35,270 bases of DNA from Leclercia adecarboxylata (GCA_002360945.1 DERO01000048.1:1-35270), one strand, 5' to 3'. Positions 1-9,175 are shown, counted from the stretch's first letter. Numbers and translations: made by a program. The notes: a model not told the origin generated them from the sequence alone.

Positions 1-252
1 GTAGCCCGTGTTGAGGGCGTCAGGTGTTTTAAGCCGCAGGGTGTAATGAAACAGTTCGCTCAGGGTTTCGGTGCCCGTGAGGCTGGCAAAGGTCAGCACG
101 CCGGGGGGGATGGCGGCGCCGCTGACGGTGACGGTGCGGGTGCCGCCGCCCGTCGCGGAAAGGGTATCCGGAATATCGCGGGCCCCTGATTCGACAGTGT
201 CCGGAATAATACCGGTTGCGCCCTTTTTATCCGTCAGCGGCTGAAAACTCAT
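1..252 (-). CDS. vgrG: Type VI secretion tip protein VgrG, N-terminal part (runs off window)
   Basis: Only the first 84 codons are in the window; the gene continues beyond base 1, so this is a window cut and not a proven truncation. The ATG (complement of 250-252) follows an AAAGGAG ribosome-binding site (complement of 259-265). After a poorly conserved lead of about 40 residues comes a stretch typical of the VgrG/gp27-like beta domain: [20 protein letters not shown] at about residues 54-73. VgrG trimers form the spike of the contractile type VI secretion apparatus and can carry effectors. The remaining domains (gp5-like needle, any effector extension) cannot be seen. An Rhs-element-associated VgrG copy is equally possible. 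The family call is fairly firm; the specific role is not. Confidence 0.75.
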   Translation of the reverse strand, partial: MSFQPLTDKKGATGIIPDTVESGARDIPDTLSATGGGTRTVTVSGAAIPPGVLTFASLTGTETLSELFHYTLRLKTPDALNTGY

Positions 253-660
253 GGCTTGCTCCTTTGCCTGGCGATATGTTTGCGGATCCAATTATTTATA
301 TTTACCGATCTGGTATTCAGTTGCCCTTATAATTTGTCGTCATTACATTTTCTTCGCAAATACACTTAATTCACCTGAAAGAATATGAATGCCAGAATCT
401 ATTTTATGAAGTTAATATTGTCAACGAGATCATTGAGCAGCGTGTATTAGTGGGCTTATCGGAATAAATATTTTCGAGGGATTGCAGGGCGCATGCTTAA
501 TACGAAACACAAAAAGTATGAATAAGTACTTGTTAAGTTGTTCTATTTATTGTTCATCAGGCTGTCATTAATAATGCCGATTAACATTTAATTAATCTAT
601 AGATTCAAACCACAAAATAATTCATAGTAATATTTAAAATAGCACTCCCCTATTGAATAA
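253..660. other. AT-rich intergenic stretch between vgrG and uvrB
   Basis: About 400 bp with clearly lower GC than any gene in the window, rich in runs of A and T. I see no open reading frame with a ribosome-binding site, no tRNA and no clear direct repeat. It must contain the vgrG promoter, but several TATAA-like hexamers are possible and I cannot choose one. AT-rich spacers of this kind are common around vgrG/rhs loci and may bind H-NS; that is inference. Confidence 0.5.
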
Positions 661-691
661 CCGACTCTTTCATCTTAAGTAAAAGAGTCGG
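661..691 (-). terminator. Probable uvrB terminator
   Basis: A 10-bp perfect stem, CCGACTCTTT (661-670) with AAAGAGTCGG (682-691), and an 11-nt loop, lies 11 bp past the uvrB stop codon. Read on the minus strand it is followed by TTATT, a weak U-tract, so termination efficiency is uncertain. Confidence 0.6.
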
Positions 692-702
692 TATAAGAGA
701 TA

Positions 703-2718
703 TTAAGACGCTGCAATAAACAGATCCCGCAGCTGATGCAGCTGGTCGCGGATCTGCGCGGCCTCTTCGAACTCCAGATTCTGCGCGTGCTGCATCATCT
801 GCCCTTCCAGTTCATGAATTTTCTGCTGCAGCGCTTTCGGCGTCAGGGCAACGGTATCGGCCTCCACCGGTGAGCGTGACTTGCCGCGTCCCTTCGGTTT
901 GGTTTTGGCGATGTTCTGGCCGAGCGCCAGGATATCCACCACCTTCTTGTTCAGCCCCTGCGGCGTGATGCCGTGCTCTTCGTTGTAAGCCTGCTGCTTC
1001 TCGCGGCGGCGTTCGGTTTCGCCGATCGCTTTCGCCATCGACGGGGTGATCTTATCCCCGTAGAGAATCGCTTTACCGTTAACGTTACGCGCTGCACGAC
1101 CGATGGTCTGGATCAGCGAACGCTCGGAGCGCAGGAAGCCCTCTTTATCGGCGTCCAGAATCGCTACCAGCGACACTTCCGGCATATCCAGCCCTTCACG
1201 CAACAGGTTGATCCCCACCAGCACGTCGAACTCGCCCAGTCGCAGATCGCGGATAATCTCCATACGCTCTACAGTGTCGATATCCGAATGCAGATAGCGC
1301 ACCTTCTCACCGTGCTCCTCGAGGTATTCGGTCAGGTCTTCCGCCATGCGTTTGGTCAGCGTGGTAACCAGCACGCGCTCGTTGATGGCCGCCCTGGCGC
1401 GGATCTCCGACAGCAGGTCGTCTACCTGGGTAGCGACCGGACGCACTTCGATAATCGGATCCAGCAGGCCGGTCGGACGTACCACCTGATCCACCACGTC
1501 ATCGCCCGATTTCTCCAGCTCGTAATTGCCTGGCGTGGCCGAAACGTAGATGGTCTGCGGCACCAGCGCCTCAAACTCTTCAAACTTCATTGGACGGTTA
1601 TCCAGCGCGGACGGCAGGCGGAAGCCGTACTCCACCAGGGTCTCTTTACGCGCCCGGTCGCCACGGTACATGCCGCCAATCTGCGGCACCGTGACGTGGG
1701 ATTCATCGATCACCAGCAGGCCGTCGGCAGGCAGGTAGTCAAACAGGGTTGGCGGCGACTCGCCCGGCCCGCGGCCAGAGAGATAGCGCGAGTAGTTTTC
1801 GATACCGGAGCAGTAGCCCAGCTCGTTCATCATCTCGAGATCGAACTGGGTACGCTGGCTGATGCGTTGCTCTTCCAGCAGCTTGTTGTTGTACAGCAGT
1901 ACCTTGCGGCGCTCGGCCAGCTCAACTTTGATATCTTCCATCGCCTGCACGATGCGCTCGCGCGGGGTCACGTAGTGGGTTTTCGGATAGACGGTGAAGC
2001 GCTGAATAATCGACTCCACGTGGCCGGTCAGCGGGTCAAACAGCGACAGCCGCTCCACCTCTTCATCGAACAGCTCAACGCGCAAGGCGAAGTCGTCCGA
2101 CTCCGCCGGGAAGATGTCGATAACCTCCCCACGAACGCGGAAGGTACCGCGCTGGAACGCCTGATCGTTGCGGGTGTACTGCAGCTCCGCCAGACGCCGC
2201 AGGATGGCGCGCTGATCGATAATCATCCCCTGAGTCAGGTGCAGCATCATCTTCAGGTAGAGATCGGGATCGCCGAGGCCGTAAATGGCTGACACTGAGG
2301 CCACCACCACCACGTCACGACGTTCGAGCAGGGCTTTGGTTGCCGACAGACGCATCTGCTCGATATGCTCGTTCACCGAGGCATCCTTTTCGATAAAGGT
2401 ATCGGAGCTGGGAACGTAGGCTTCCGGCTGGTAGTAGTCATAGTACGAGACGAAGTACTCCACCGCGTTATCGGGGAAGAACTCTTTCATTTCGCCGTAC
2501 AGCTGCGCGGCCAGGGTTTTGTTGGGTGCCAGCACCATTGTCGGGCGCTGCAGATCGGCGATCACGTTGGCGATGGTGAAGGTTTTACCCGAACCGGTCA
2601 CCCCCAGAAGCGTCTGGTGTGCAAGCCCATCCTCCAGCCCCTCTTTCAGACGGCGAATCGCTTCGGGCTGATCGCCAGAAGGACGGAAAGCGGAATTCAG
2701 TTTGAACGGTTTACTCAT
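703..2718 (-). CDS. uvrB: Excinuclease ABC subunit B
   Basis: UvrB is the damage-verifying helicase-like subunit of nucleotide excision repair. UvrA loads it, it opens the DNA around the lesion, and it then recruits UvrC for the two incisions. The 671-residue product is close to the E. coli length. Visible motifs are Walker A GVTGSGKT (39-46), the aromatic beta-hairpin region [12 protein letters not shown] (about 92-103) that is threaded between the DNA strands, the DESH Walker B box (338-341), the C-terminal helicase motifs ([23 protein letters not shown]), and a C-terminal UVR domain (about 630-671) that contacts UvrC. It is a single gene, reading away from bioBFCD as in E. coli, with a LexA box upstream and a hairpin downstream. 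Confidence 0.98.
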   Translation of the reverse strand: MSKPFKLNSAFRPSGDQPEAIRRLKEGLEDGLAHQTLLGVTGSGKTFTIANVIADLQRPTMVLAPNKTLAAQLYGEMKEFFPDNAVEYFVSYYDYYQPEAYVPSSDTFIEKDASVNEHIEQMRLSATKALLERRDVVVVASVSAIYGLGDPDLYLKMMLHLTQGMIIDQRAILRRLAELQYTRNDQAFQRGTFRVRGEVIDIFPAESDDFALRVELFDEEVERLSLFDPLTGHVESIIQRFTVYPKTHYVTPRERIVQAMEDIKVELAERRKVLLYNNKLLEEQRISQRTQFDLEMMNELGYCSGIENYSRYLSGRGPGESPPTLFDYLPADGLLVIDESHVTVPQIGGMYRGDRARKETLVEYGFRLPSALDNRPMKFEEFEALVPQTIYVSATPGNYELEKSGDDVVDQVVRPTGLLDPIIEVRPVATQVDDLLSEIRARAAINERVLVTTLTKRMAEDLTEYLEEHGEKVRYLHSDIDTVERMEIIRDLRLGEFDVLVGINLLREGLDMPEVSLVAILDADKEGFLRSERSLIQTIGRAARNVNGKAILYGDKITPSMAKAIGETERRREKQQAYNEEHGITPQGLNKKVVDILALGQNIAKTKPKGRGKSRSPVEADTVALTPKALQQKIHELEGQMMQHAQNLEFEEAAQIRDQLHQLRDLFIAAS

Positions 2719-2793
2719 GAACGGCGACCTGATGATGATTAATACGGCAGGTGTGTAATTTTACTCCTGATGGCTATTTTTGCCAGTAAATTA

Positions 2794-2813
2794 TACTGGA
2801 TATAAAACCAGTA
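2794..2813 (-). promoter_or_regulatory. LexA (SOS) box overlapping the uvrB promoter
   Basis: TACTGGATATAAAACCAGTA contains the LexA signature CTG-N10-CAG with symmetric flanks. On the minus strand a perfect TATAAT (complement of 2790-2795) overlaps the edge of the box, so bound LexA would cover the -10 of a uvrB promoter. The matching -35 is weak. E. coli uvrB is a known SOS gene with its LexA box in the same relation to a TATAAT. Confidence 0.88.
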
Positions 2814-3114
2814 ACATATGCGCCATTTTGTGCCATCACCAGTGGGAATCAAGCAATGCTGCGCAAAATTTCGGCTGCGGCGGGATAAAATTCCATCAGA
2901 GGTGGGTTATCCCCAGAATTTTTTGATTTTTAACATTTGTCAAGGCGAGCCGCCGGACTTTACCCCATCAAATTGACACTTTGATGACAATGATTGCTTT
3001 TATTTAACGCGTTGATCTCCAATAAAGTTTTCGAAAAGACGCGTTTCGCAGCAATTCAGGCGCAAGCCGCGTATTCTCTCGCTTACCCTGTGTTTTCTAA
3101 CTCTAATGCACATG

Positions 3115-3139
3115 GTTATCCACAGGAATAGTGGATAAC
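3115..3139. promoter_or_regulatory. Inverted pair of DnaA boxes upstream of uvrB
   Basis: A perfect 9-bp inverted repeat, GTTATCCAC (3115-3123) and GTGGATAAC (3131-3139), with a 7-bp spacer. The left arm extends into TTATCCACA (3116-3124), the strongest DnaA-box sequence; the right arm is a one-mismatch box on the other strand. The site lies about 400 bp upstream of uvrB. From memory, DnaA binding upstream of E. coli uvrB has been reported, so this is probably the counterpart. Alternatively it could serve the ABC gene that starts at 3465. Confidence 0.65.
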
Positions 3140-3180
3140 TGCCTCCAGCCCATACGGAACGTGACTCGGCCCGTTCCCGG

Positions 3181-3232
3181 TTTTTACCCCCAGCGCGGCG
3201 GTAAAAAATTTTTATCGCCTAATTATGGCGAT
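3181..3232. other. Overlapping, mutually exclusive hairpins in the uvrB-ABC intergenic region
   Basis: Three stems share sequence. TTTTTACC (3181-3188) can pair with GGTAAAAA (3200-3207). GGCG (3197-3200) can pair with CGCC (3216-3219) inside a near-palindrome. ATCGCC (3214-3219) can pair with GGCGAT (3227-3232). The rest of the 2719-3464 gap holds the LexA and DnaA sites, a GC-box-like dyad at 3297-3334, and nothing else I can name. No function is assigned to the hairpins. Confidence 0.4.
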
Positions 3233-3464
3233 CTTATGACAAAAAACAGCGAACGAATTGGTGCGGAGTTGCTCACATTTTAACCAAAATAGTACCTGCA
3301 CCAGGTGCATCATACGGGGCACCGATGCAGTGCATTATCTTCTCTTCATCTGGCTGTTTTTTGAACCTAATCCGAAAAAAGAAGGTTTAAGCGCCGTTTT
3401 CCGGGCAGTGGCAAGAGTCTTGCAGAGTATCAGAGGACACCGATGCCTGAAAAGGAGCAACAAC

Positions 3465-4163
3465 ATGTTAAGCCTGCGCGCCGTAAACCAGTATTACGGG
3501 GATCGCCACACCCTGTGGAACGTTGACCTCGATCTCCCTCCCGGCGTCTGCACCGGCGTTCTCGGGCTACCCGGGATGGGAAAAACCACCCTCGTGAGCT
3601 GTATTGCCGGCCTGCTGCCTATCGCCAGCGGGACCATGGTCTGGCACGAGCCCCCCGGTGCATTACACCAGGCCGGGGCGGAAATTAGCTTTGTACCACA
3701 GGACAGGCGGATCTTTTCGCAACTGACGGTTGAGGAGAATCTGCATATTGCGCGGATGGCGAAAGGCATCGCGGGGGGAACGGTGAGCCGCGACGTATTT
3801 GAGTTCTTTCCGGAGCTTTACCCGCTGCGCCAGCTACGGGCCTCGGGCCTTAATGACGATCAGCAGTACCAGCTGGCACTGGCTAACGCGCTGGTGACCC
3901 GCCCTCGCCTGCTGATCCTCGACGAGCCCAGCCGCGGCACCAGCCAGCTGTTTACGCTCAAGCTGGCGCAGCTGCTGCTCAGGTTCAACCGGGATCTGGG
4001 GTTATCGGTGCTGCTGGCGGAGCAGCACCTCTCCCTAATCCGTCGGGTGGCGGATCGCTTTTGCCTGCTTTACCGCGGACGCAACGTGGCTCAGGGGCGG
4101 GTCAGCGAGCTGGATGACCCGCTGATTGCCCACTGGATGGGGCCGACGGCGTCAGCGCAGTAA
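3465..4163 (+). CDS. Orphan ABC transporter ATPase, LivF/UrtE-like, with degenerate signature motif
   Basis: I start this at ATG 3465, behind AAAGGAG (3451-3457) with 7-bp spacing. Upstream in-frame codons look non-coding. The 232-residue product is one ABC ATPase domain resembling LivF/UrtE subunits of amide or urea importers: opening LRAVNQYYG, Walker A GLPGMGKTT (34-42), Q-loop VPQ (Q79) followed by RRIFSQLTVEENL, Walker B LLILDEP (149-155), and H-loop EQH (H188). The ABC signature, normally LSGGQ, reads LNDDQ (129-133), with both glycines replaced by aspartate. No permease or binding-protein gene is nearby: uvrB lies on one side and bioD on the other. Its last 62 bp overlap the end of bioD on the opposite strand. 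Substrate and partners are unknown, and it may have a non-transport role. Confidence 0.8.
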   Translation: MLSLRAVNQYYGDRHTLWNVDLDLPPGVCTGVLGLPGMGKTTLVSCIAGLLPIASGTMVWHEPPGALHQAGAEISFVPQDRRIFSQLTVEENLHIARMAKGIAGGTVSRDVFEFFPELYPLRQLRASGLNDDQQYQLALANALVTRPRLLILDEPSRGTSQLFTLKLAQLLLRFNRDLGLSVLLAEQHLSLIRRVADRFCLLYRGRNVAQGRVSELDDPLIAHWMGPTASAQ

Positions 4164-4827
4164 GGGTGAGATACTGTCCGACCGCCGCGGTGTCAGCCGC
4201 GTCGCCCAGCCACGGGATCTCGCCCAACAGCGGTGCCGGCAGCACGCGCTGGAGCGTCGCCATGTATTCGGCATGGCGTTTACCAGGCGGCACGACCCCG
4301 TTTGCCACCCAACCTGCAAAATGCAGCCCCGCCTGCTGAATCGCCTGCGCGGTCAGCATCGCGTGGTTGATACAGCCCAGCTTCACCCCCACCACCAGGA
4401 TCACCGGCAGACGCTCGGCCATCACCCAGTCGGCGAAGGTTTGATCCTGCGACAGCGGCGTAAACCAGCCGCCCGCGCCTTCCACCAGCACCCAGTCGGC
4501 ACAGTTCTCCAGGTTGCGTAACCCGGCGGAGAGCGTGCTGAACAGGATCGGGCGCTGCTCATCGGCGCTGATGATGTGCGGCGACGTCGGCTCCGCGAAG
4601 GTGTAAGGGTTCACCGTTGGGTAGCTCAGCGCCACGCTGCTGTTGCGCTGTAACGCCAGCGCATCGCTGTTGCGTAGCCCTTCTGCAGTCATCTCGCTGC
4701 CGGACGCCACCGGTTTGTATCCGGCTGTGTTATGGCCCCGCGCCCGCGCCGCCTGTAACAGGGCGGTACTGGCGACGGTTTTACCGACCTCGGTGTCGGT
4801 GCCGGTGACAAAATAACGTTCAGTCAC
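4102..4827 (-). CDS. bioD: Dethiobiotin synthetase
   Basis: BioD closes the ureido ring of dethiobiotin from 7,8-diaminopelargonate, CO2 and ATP. The P-loop GTDTEVGKT (residues 9-17) is at the N-terminus. I prefer the GTG start (complement of 4825-4827), giving [17 protein letters not shown], because that matches the family N-terminus and overlaps the bioC stop by 8 nt. An upstream ATG (complement of 4840-4842) would add five residues and lacks a ribosome-binding site. At 241 residues it is about 16 longer than E. coli BioD1 as I recall it. The extra residues form an Ala/Pro/Ser-rich tail after QYLTLTAL, and this tail is what overlaps the convergent ABC gene. It is the last gene of bioBFCD. 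Confidence 0.95.
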   Translation of the reverse strand: MTERYFVTGTDTEVGKTVASTALLQAARARGHNTAGYKPVASGSEMTAEGLRNSDALALQRNSSVALSYPTVNPYTFAEPTSPHIISADEQRPILFSTLSAGLRNLENCADWVLVEGAGGWFTPLSQDQTFADWVMAERLPVILVVGVKLGCINHAMLTAQAIQQAGLHFAGWVANGVVPPGKRHAEYMATLQRVLPAPLLGEIPWLGDAADTAAVGQYLTLTALTPSAPSSGQSAGHPAR

Positions 4828-5575
4828 GTTCGATAATTCCATGAAAAAGTTGATAAGAGAGCGGGAATTTCCCCGCCTGCTGCGGCCAGGCCTGCGCCAG
4901 CCGCTGTAGCTGGCCGCGCGTTAAGGGCCTGTTGGCCCGCCCGACGTGCAGATGGGTGGCGCCGATCCCCTTCAGGGACTGCATGGCGCTGAGCGCATCG
5001 TCAAACAGCAGCGTGACGGTCTGCACCGCACAGCGGTACTGCCAGCCGGACAAAGCGTCGTTCACCTGCTGCCCGCTCAGGAAGCGGTTGGCGTGCGGCT
5101 GGGTGTCCACCGCCTGCCAGGCCTGATTCAGCTCCGGCAGCGAGCCGTTGAGCAGCGTGGTGAAGGCCACCTTGCCGCCCGGCTGCGCCACCCGGTAGAG
5201 CTCGTTCAGCGCCTGCGGCAGGCTGGCGCACCACTGCACCGCCAGATGGCTCCAGACTAGGCTGAACTGCCCCTCCGCCAGCGGTATGGCTTCGATATCG
5301 GCCTGCAGATAGCAGTCGGCCGCCTGGTTGCGGCGCGCCTCCTCCAGCATCGGAGCGCAGAGATCCATCGCCGTCACATGGCTTCCCGCCTGGCGCCATG
5401 CCAGGCTGTTGCTCCCCGGGCCGCAGCCGGCGTCCAGCACGCTGGCAAACCGCTGCTCTGCGAGCAGAGTCCGCAGCCCGTCGGCACTTTGCCGCTGGAG
5501 TGCGTCGTGGCGCGAGTAGCTGTGCGCCGCCCGGCCAAAGGCAGCGGCAATCGCCTGTTTATTCACTTGCGGCAT
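4820..5575 (-). CDS. bioC: Malonyl-ACP O-methyltransferase
   Basis: BioC methylates malonyl-ACP with S-adenosylmethionine so that fatty-acid synthesis can build the pimeloyl chain of biotin. The product is a class I methyltransferase with motif [10 protein letters not shown] (about 47-55), and it shares the family pieces [13 protein letters not shown] at the N-terminus and [15 protein letters not shown] near the C-terminus. The start is the ATG of MPQVNKQ (complement of 5573-5575), which lies inside the end of bioF (17-bp overlap) behind a GGAGG. A longer reading frame exists upstream but the extra residues are out-of-frame bioF sequence. Length is 251 residues, as in E. coli. It overlaps bioD by 8 nt, consistent with translational coupling. 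Confidence 0.96.
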   Translation of the reverse strand: MPQVNKQAIAAAFGRAAHSYSRHDALQRQSADGLRTLLAEQRFASVLDAGCGPGSNSLAWRQAGSHVTAMDLCAPMLEEARRNQAADCYLQADIEAIPLAEGQFSLVWSHLAVQWCASLPQALNELYRVAQPGGKVAFTTLLNGSLPELNQAWQAVDTQPHANRFLSGQQVNDALSGWQYRCAVQTVTLLFDDALSAMQSLKGIGATHLHVGRANRPLTRGQLQRLAQAWPQQAGKFPLSYQLFHGIIERD

Positions 5576-6716
5576 GCAGCGCCTCCAGTAACGCGGTGAT
5601 ATCTTCCGGTTCATGCGCCGCCGTCAGGGTCAGGCGCAGGCGCGCCGTCCCCGCCGGTACGGTGGGCGGACGAATGGCGGTCACCCAAATTCCCTGCTCT
5701 CTGAGGGTTTGCGCCAGATGCAGGGCCCGCGCGTTTTCCCCGACAATCAGCGGCTGAATGGCGCTCTGCGAGGCGGTGATCGCCAGCGGCAATGCACCCG
5801 CGCCCGTGCGGAACTGGTCGATCAACGCCGCCAGCCGCTGGCGACGCGCGTCGCCTTCGTCGCTGCGAATCAGGTTAAAGGCCGCCAGCAGCGCCACCGC
5901 CTGGGCAGGCGGCATGCTGGTGCTGTAGATCAGATGGCGGGCGAACTGCAGCAGGTAGTCGGCGACAGAGTCACTGCACAGCACCGCCGCCCCGCTGATC
6001 CCGACGCCTTTGCCAAAGGTCACCACCAGCAGTTCTGGCTTGACGCCCTGGCTGGCAGCGCTTCCGCGCCCTTCTGGCCCGGTGACGCCGATGCCGTGGG
6101 CGTCGTCCACCAGCAGCCAACTGCCCTGGCGCTGGGCCGCCGCATGGATATCGCCCAGCGGAGCGCTGTCGCCATCCATGCTGAAGATCCCCTCGGTCAC
6201 CACCAGTTGTTGCCCGGCGCAGGGTTTATCGAGCAGCGAGGCCAGCTGGGCAACATCGTTATGGGCGAAGCGCCTGAGCTGGGCCGGGCTGTGGCTGGCG
6301 GCTTCCAGCAGGGAGGCGTGGCTTAAGCGGTCGGCCACGATGCGATCCTCTTTGCCGGTCAGGGCGGCAATCAGCGCCTGATTGGCGGCAAAGCCGGAGA
6401 TAAACAGCAGCGCCCTGGGGTAGCCGAGCCACCCGGCAAGATGCTCCTCCAGCGCCTGGTGCGCGTGGGTGTAACCGCTGACGTGGCCGGAGCCGCCGCT
6501 GCCCACGCCGTACTGCTCCGCGCCCTGCTGCCAGGCGCGGATGATGTCGGGATGCTGGCTCAGGCCGAGATAGTCATTGCCGGAGAAGTTGCAGTATCGC
6601 CGCTGCTCGCGGGTGAGAAAGCGCCCGGCGCCGTTCTCCACCGGGGTGCGTACCCGCAGGGCGTCTGCCGCCCGGCGTGCGTCGAGGGCGGCATCAATGC
6701 GTTGCTGCCAGGTCAT
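5559..6716 (-). CDS. bioF: 8-amino-7-oxononanoate synthase
   Basis: BioF condenses a pimeloyl thioester with L-alanine in a PLP-dependent decarboxylating reaction, the first step of the biotin ring assembly. The 385-residue product is a fold-type I alpha-oxoamine synthase. Visible features are [13 protein letters not shown] (41-53), the glycine-rich [11 protein letters not shown] (72-82), VDDAHGIG (203-210), and the PLP lysine in TFGKG (K236, the position I recall for E. coli). The ATG overlaps the bioB stop by 4 nt (ATGA), and the 3' end overlaps bioC by 17 nt, so the operon is tightly coupled. Confidence 0.97.
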   Translation of the reverse strand: MTWQQRIDAALDARRAADALRVRTPVENGAGRFLTREQRRYCNFSGNDYLGLSQHPDIIRAWQQGAEQYGVGSGGSGHVSGYTHAHQALEEHLAGWLGYPRALLFISGFAANQALIAALTGKEDRIVADRLSHASLLEAASHSPAQLRRFAHNDVAQLASLLDKPCAGQQLVVTEGIFSMDGDSAPLGDIHAAAQRQGSWLLVDDAHGIGVTGPEGRGSAASQGVKPELLVVTFGKGVGISGAAVLCSDSVADYLLQFARHLIYSTSMPPAQAVALLAAFNLIRSDEGDARRQRLAALIDQFRTGAGALPLAITASQSAIQPLIVGENARALHLAQTLREQGIWVTAIRPPTVPAGTARLRLTLTAAHEPEDITALLEALHAASE

Positions 6717-7753
6717 ACCGTCGCCGCGTTGTAGAACTGGTCGGTATCGGCGTTGAAAAGCTGCTGTTCGAGCTGGTGCTGCTGCTCGTTATCACCGGTC
6801 AGCACCGCCGTCTGCTGGGGGTTGAGCCCCAGCTTGCGGAACAGCTGGACGTCTTTGTCCTCTTCCGGGTTCGGGGTGGTGAGCAGCTTGCAGCCGTAGA
6901 AGATGGAGTTAGCCCCGGCCATAAAGCACATCGCCTGAGTCTGCTCGTTCATCTGCTCGCGGCCCGCCGAGAGGCGTACGTAAGAGGTCGGCATCATCAC
7001 CCGCGCCACTGCGATGGTGCGGATAAAGTCAAAGGCGTCGACGTCATCGTTATCGGCCAGCGGGGTACCTTTCACCTTCACCAGCATGTTGATCGGTACG
7101 CTCTCCGGCGGGGTCGGCAGGTTCGCCAGCTGCAGCAGCAGACCGGCGCGATCGGTCACCGTTTCGCCTAAGCCGACAATCCCGCCCGAGCAGACCTTAA
7201 TGCCCGCCTCGCGCACTTTGTCCAGCGTGTCCAGACGCTCCTGGTAGGTACGGGTGGTGATGATGTTGCCGTAGAACTCCGGCGAGGTGTCGAGGTTGTG
7301 GTTGTAGTAATCCAGCCCCGCCGAGGCCAGGCGCTGGGCCTGATGGTCGTCCAGCGTGCCGAGGGTCATACAGGCTTCGAGGCCCATCGCCTTCACGCCC
7401 TGCACCATCTGCTCGAGATACGGCATGTCGCGCTCGTGCGGGTTTTTCCAGGCCGCGCCCATGCAGAAGCGGGTCGAACCGGCGTTTTTCGCCTGACGCG
7501 CCGACTCCAGCACCTGCTCCACTTCCATCAGGCGCTCGGATTCGAGGCCGGTTTTGTAGCGCGCGCTTTGCGGGCAGTATTTACAGTCTTCCGGGCAGGC
7601 CCCGGTCTTGATCGACAGCAGGGTGCTGACCTGCACCTGCTGCGGGTCGAAATGCTGACGGTGGATCTGCTGCGCTTCAAACAGCAGTTCCAGCAGGGGT
7701 TTTTCAAATAATGCAGTGACTTGCGACAGTGTCCAGCGAGTCTGGTGAGCCAT
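6713..7753 (-). CDS. bioB: Biotin synthase
   Basis: BioB is the radical-SAM enzyme that inserts sulfur into dethiobiotin to make biotin. The radical-SAM cysteines are in CPEDCKYC (C53, C57, C60), and further family blocks are [12 protein letters not shown] and [22 protein letters not shown] chose the ATG of [10 protein letters not shown] (complement of 7751-7753), giving 346 residues as in E. coli, with a GGAG upstream. The longer frame would run back into the BirA operator. It is the first gene of bioBFCD, divergent from bioA, and its stop overlaps the bioF start by 4 nt. Confidence 0.98.
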   Translation of the reverse strand: MAHQTRWTLSQVTALFEKPLLELLFEAQQIHRQHFDPQQVQVSTLLSIKTGACPEDCKYCPQSARYKTGLESERLMEVEQVLESARQAKNAGSTRFCMGAAWKNPHERDMPYLEQMVQGVKAMGLEACMTLGTLDDHQAQRLASAGLDYYNHNLDTSPEFYGNIITTRTYQERLDTLDKVREAGIKVCSGGIVGLGETVTDRAGLLLQLANLPTPPESVPINMLVKVKGTPLADNDDVDAFDFIRTIAVARVMMPTSYVRLSAGREQMNEQTQAMCFMAGANSIFYGCKLLTTPNPEEDKDVQLFRKLGLNPQQTAVLTGDNEQQHQLEQQLFNADTDQFYNAATV

Positions 7754-7799
7754 GGGGCATCTCCAAAAGGGGTTTTTTTCAGGATAGGTTCGGGTTATG

Positions 7800-7835
7800 C
7801 TTGTAAACCTAAATGTTTTCAAAATGGTTTACAAG
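7800..7835. promoter_or_regulatory. bioO: BirA operator and divergent bioA/bioB promoters
   Basis: Perfect 10-bp arms CTTGTAAACC (7800-7809) and GGTTTACAAG (7826-7835) are separated by 16 bp, the standard BirA operator. For bioB, minus-strand TTGTAA and TAGGTT 17 bp apart lie inside the operator, as in E. coli. BirA carrying biotinoyl-AMP would therefore block transcription in both directions. bioA starts only 6 bp beyond the right arm. Confidence 0.95.
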
Positions 7836-7841
7836 TCGATT

Positions 7842-9131
7842 ATGACAACGGACGATCTCGCCTTCGATCGGCAACATATCTGGCATCCCTACACCTCCAT
7901 GACCCAGCCCCTGCCGGTCTATCCGGTAGCGGAAGCGTACGGTTGCGAGCTGACGCTGGCCAGCGGCGAACAGCTGGTGGACGGCATGTCCTCCTGGTGG
8001 GCGGCCATTCATGGCTACAACCACCCACGCCTGAACGTAGCGATGAAAGCGCAGATTGACCGCATGTCGCACGTGATGTTTGGCGGCATTACCCATCAAC
8101 CGGCGGTGGATCTCTGCCGGCGACTGGTGGCCATGACCCCCGAGGCGCTGGAGTGCGTGTTCCTGGCCGATTCCGGCTCGGTGGCGGTGGAAGTGGCGAT
8201 GAAAATGGCGCTGCAGTACTGGCACGCGAAGGGCGAAAGCCGCCAGCGGTTTATCACCTTCCGCAACGGCTACCACGGCGACACCTTCGGGGCGATGTCG
8301 GTGTGCGATCCCGACAACTCGATGCACAGTCTGTGGAAAGGCTATCTGCCGGAAAACCTGTTTGCCCCGGCGCCGCAGAGCCGCTTTGACGGCGAGTGGG
8401 ATGAGATGGACATGGTCGGCTTTGCCCGCCTGATGGCCGCTCATCGCCACGAGATTGCGGCGGTGATCCTCGAGCCCATCGTGCAGGGCGCGGGCGGGAT
8501 GCGTATATACCATCCCGAGTGGCTGAAGCGCATCCGCAGGATGTGCGACCGCGAGGGCATCCTGCTGATTGCCGACGAGATCGCGACCGGCTTCGGGCGT
8601 ACCGGCAAGCTGTTCGCCTGCGAACACGCGGGCATTACCCCGGACATTCTCTGCCTCGGCAAAGCCCTGACCGGCGGCACCATGACCCTCTCCGCCACCC
8701 TCACTACGCGCCATGTGGCGGAGACTATCAGCAACGGCGAAGCTGGCTGCTTTATGCACGGCCCGACCTTTATGGGCAACCCGCTGGCCTGTGCGGTCGC
8801 CAGCGAGAGCCTGGCCCTGCTGGAGAGCGGTGCGTGGCAGGCTCAGGTGGCCACCATTGAAGCCCAACTGAAAGAGGAGTTGGCGGCGGCGCAGAGTTCA
8901 GAGTTTGTCGCCGATGTGCGGGTGCTGGGGGCTATCGGCGTCGTCGAAACGACCCATCCGGTGAACATGGCGGAACTGCAGCGCTTCTTTGTGGCGCGCG
9001 GCGTCTGGGTGCGGCCGTTCGGCAAGTTAATCTATCTGATGCCGCCGTATGTGATAAGCCCGGACCAGCTCAGCAGGCTGACCCGGGCCGTGGTGGATGC
9101 GGTACAGGAACCGGCGCACTTCAGGGACTAG
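7842..9131 (+). CDS. bioA: Adenosylmethionine-8-amino-7-oxononanoate aminotransferase
   Basis: BioA converts 8-amino-7-oxononanoate to 7,8-diaminopelargonate, using S-adenosylmethionine as amino donor and PLP as cofactor. I start it at the ATG of MTTDDLAF (7842), giving 429 residues, the E. coli length; the longer frame starts inside the operator. Class III aminotransferase features include [16 protein letters not shown] (47-62), [10 protein letters not shown] (108-117), [12 protein letters not shown] (244-255, with D245) and the PLP lysine in CLGKALTGG (K274). It has no strong ribosome-binding site, since the BirA operator abuts the start. ybhB follows 44 bp later in the same direction. Confidence 0.98.
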   Translation: MTTDDLAFDRQHIWHPYTSMTQPLPVYPVAEAYGCELTLASGEQLVDGMSSWWAAIHGYNHPRLNVAMKAQIDRMSHVMFGGITHQPAVDLCRRLVAMTPEALECVFLADSGSVAVEVAMKMALQYWHAKGESRQRFITFRNGYHGDTFGAMSVCDPDNSMHSLWKGYLPENLFAPAPQSRFDGEWDEMDMVGFARLMAAHRHEIAAVILEPIVQGAGGMRIYHPEWLKRIRRMCDREGILLIADEIATGFGRTGKLFACEHAGITPDILCLGKALTGGTMTLSATLTTRHVAETISNGEAGCFMHGPTFMGNPLACAVASESLALLESGAWQAQVATIEAQLKEELAAAQSSEFVADVRVLGAIGVVETTHPVNMAELQRFFVARGVWVRPFGKLIYLMPPYVISPDQLSRLTRAVVDAVQEPAHFRD

Positions 9132-9175
9132 TTTATGCGTTACACTTCTGGCAGAGCTTATTACGGAGAAACGGT

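Noticed and set aside
973..2292. Long open frame (439 codons) on the plus strand opposite uvrB
   Set aside because: It is antisense to a clear uvrB, has no ribosome-binding site, and its protein is rich in His, Gln and Arg without domain character, as expected from the reverse frame of a high-GC gene.
3350..3365. Sigma54 promoter for the ABC gene
   Set aside because: Not annotated as a feature: the GG-to-G spacing is one base short and the -12 element reads GA rather than GC. It is kept only as a hypothesis under findings.
3258..3464. N-terminal extension of the ABC ATPase by 69 codons
   Set aside because: The extra residues match nothing in ABC proteins and cover the dyads of the leader, whereas ATG 3465 has an excellent ribosome-binding site and fits the family start.
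7809..8867. Open frame of 352 codons on the minus strand opposite bioA
   Set aside because: It is a shadow of bioA, with biased composition and no recognisable motif, and it would also run through the BirA operator.
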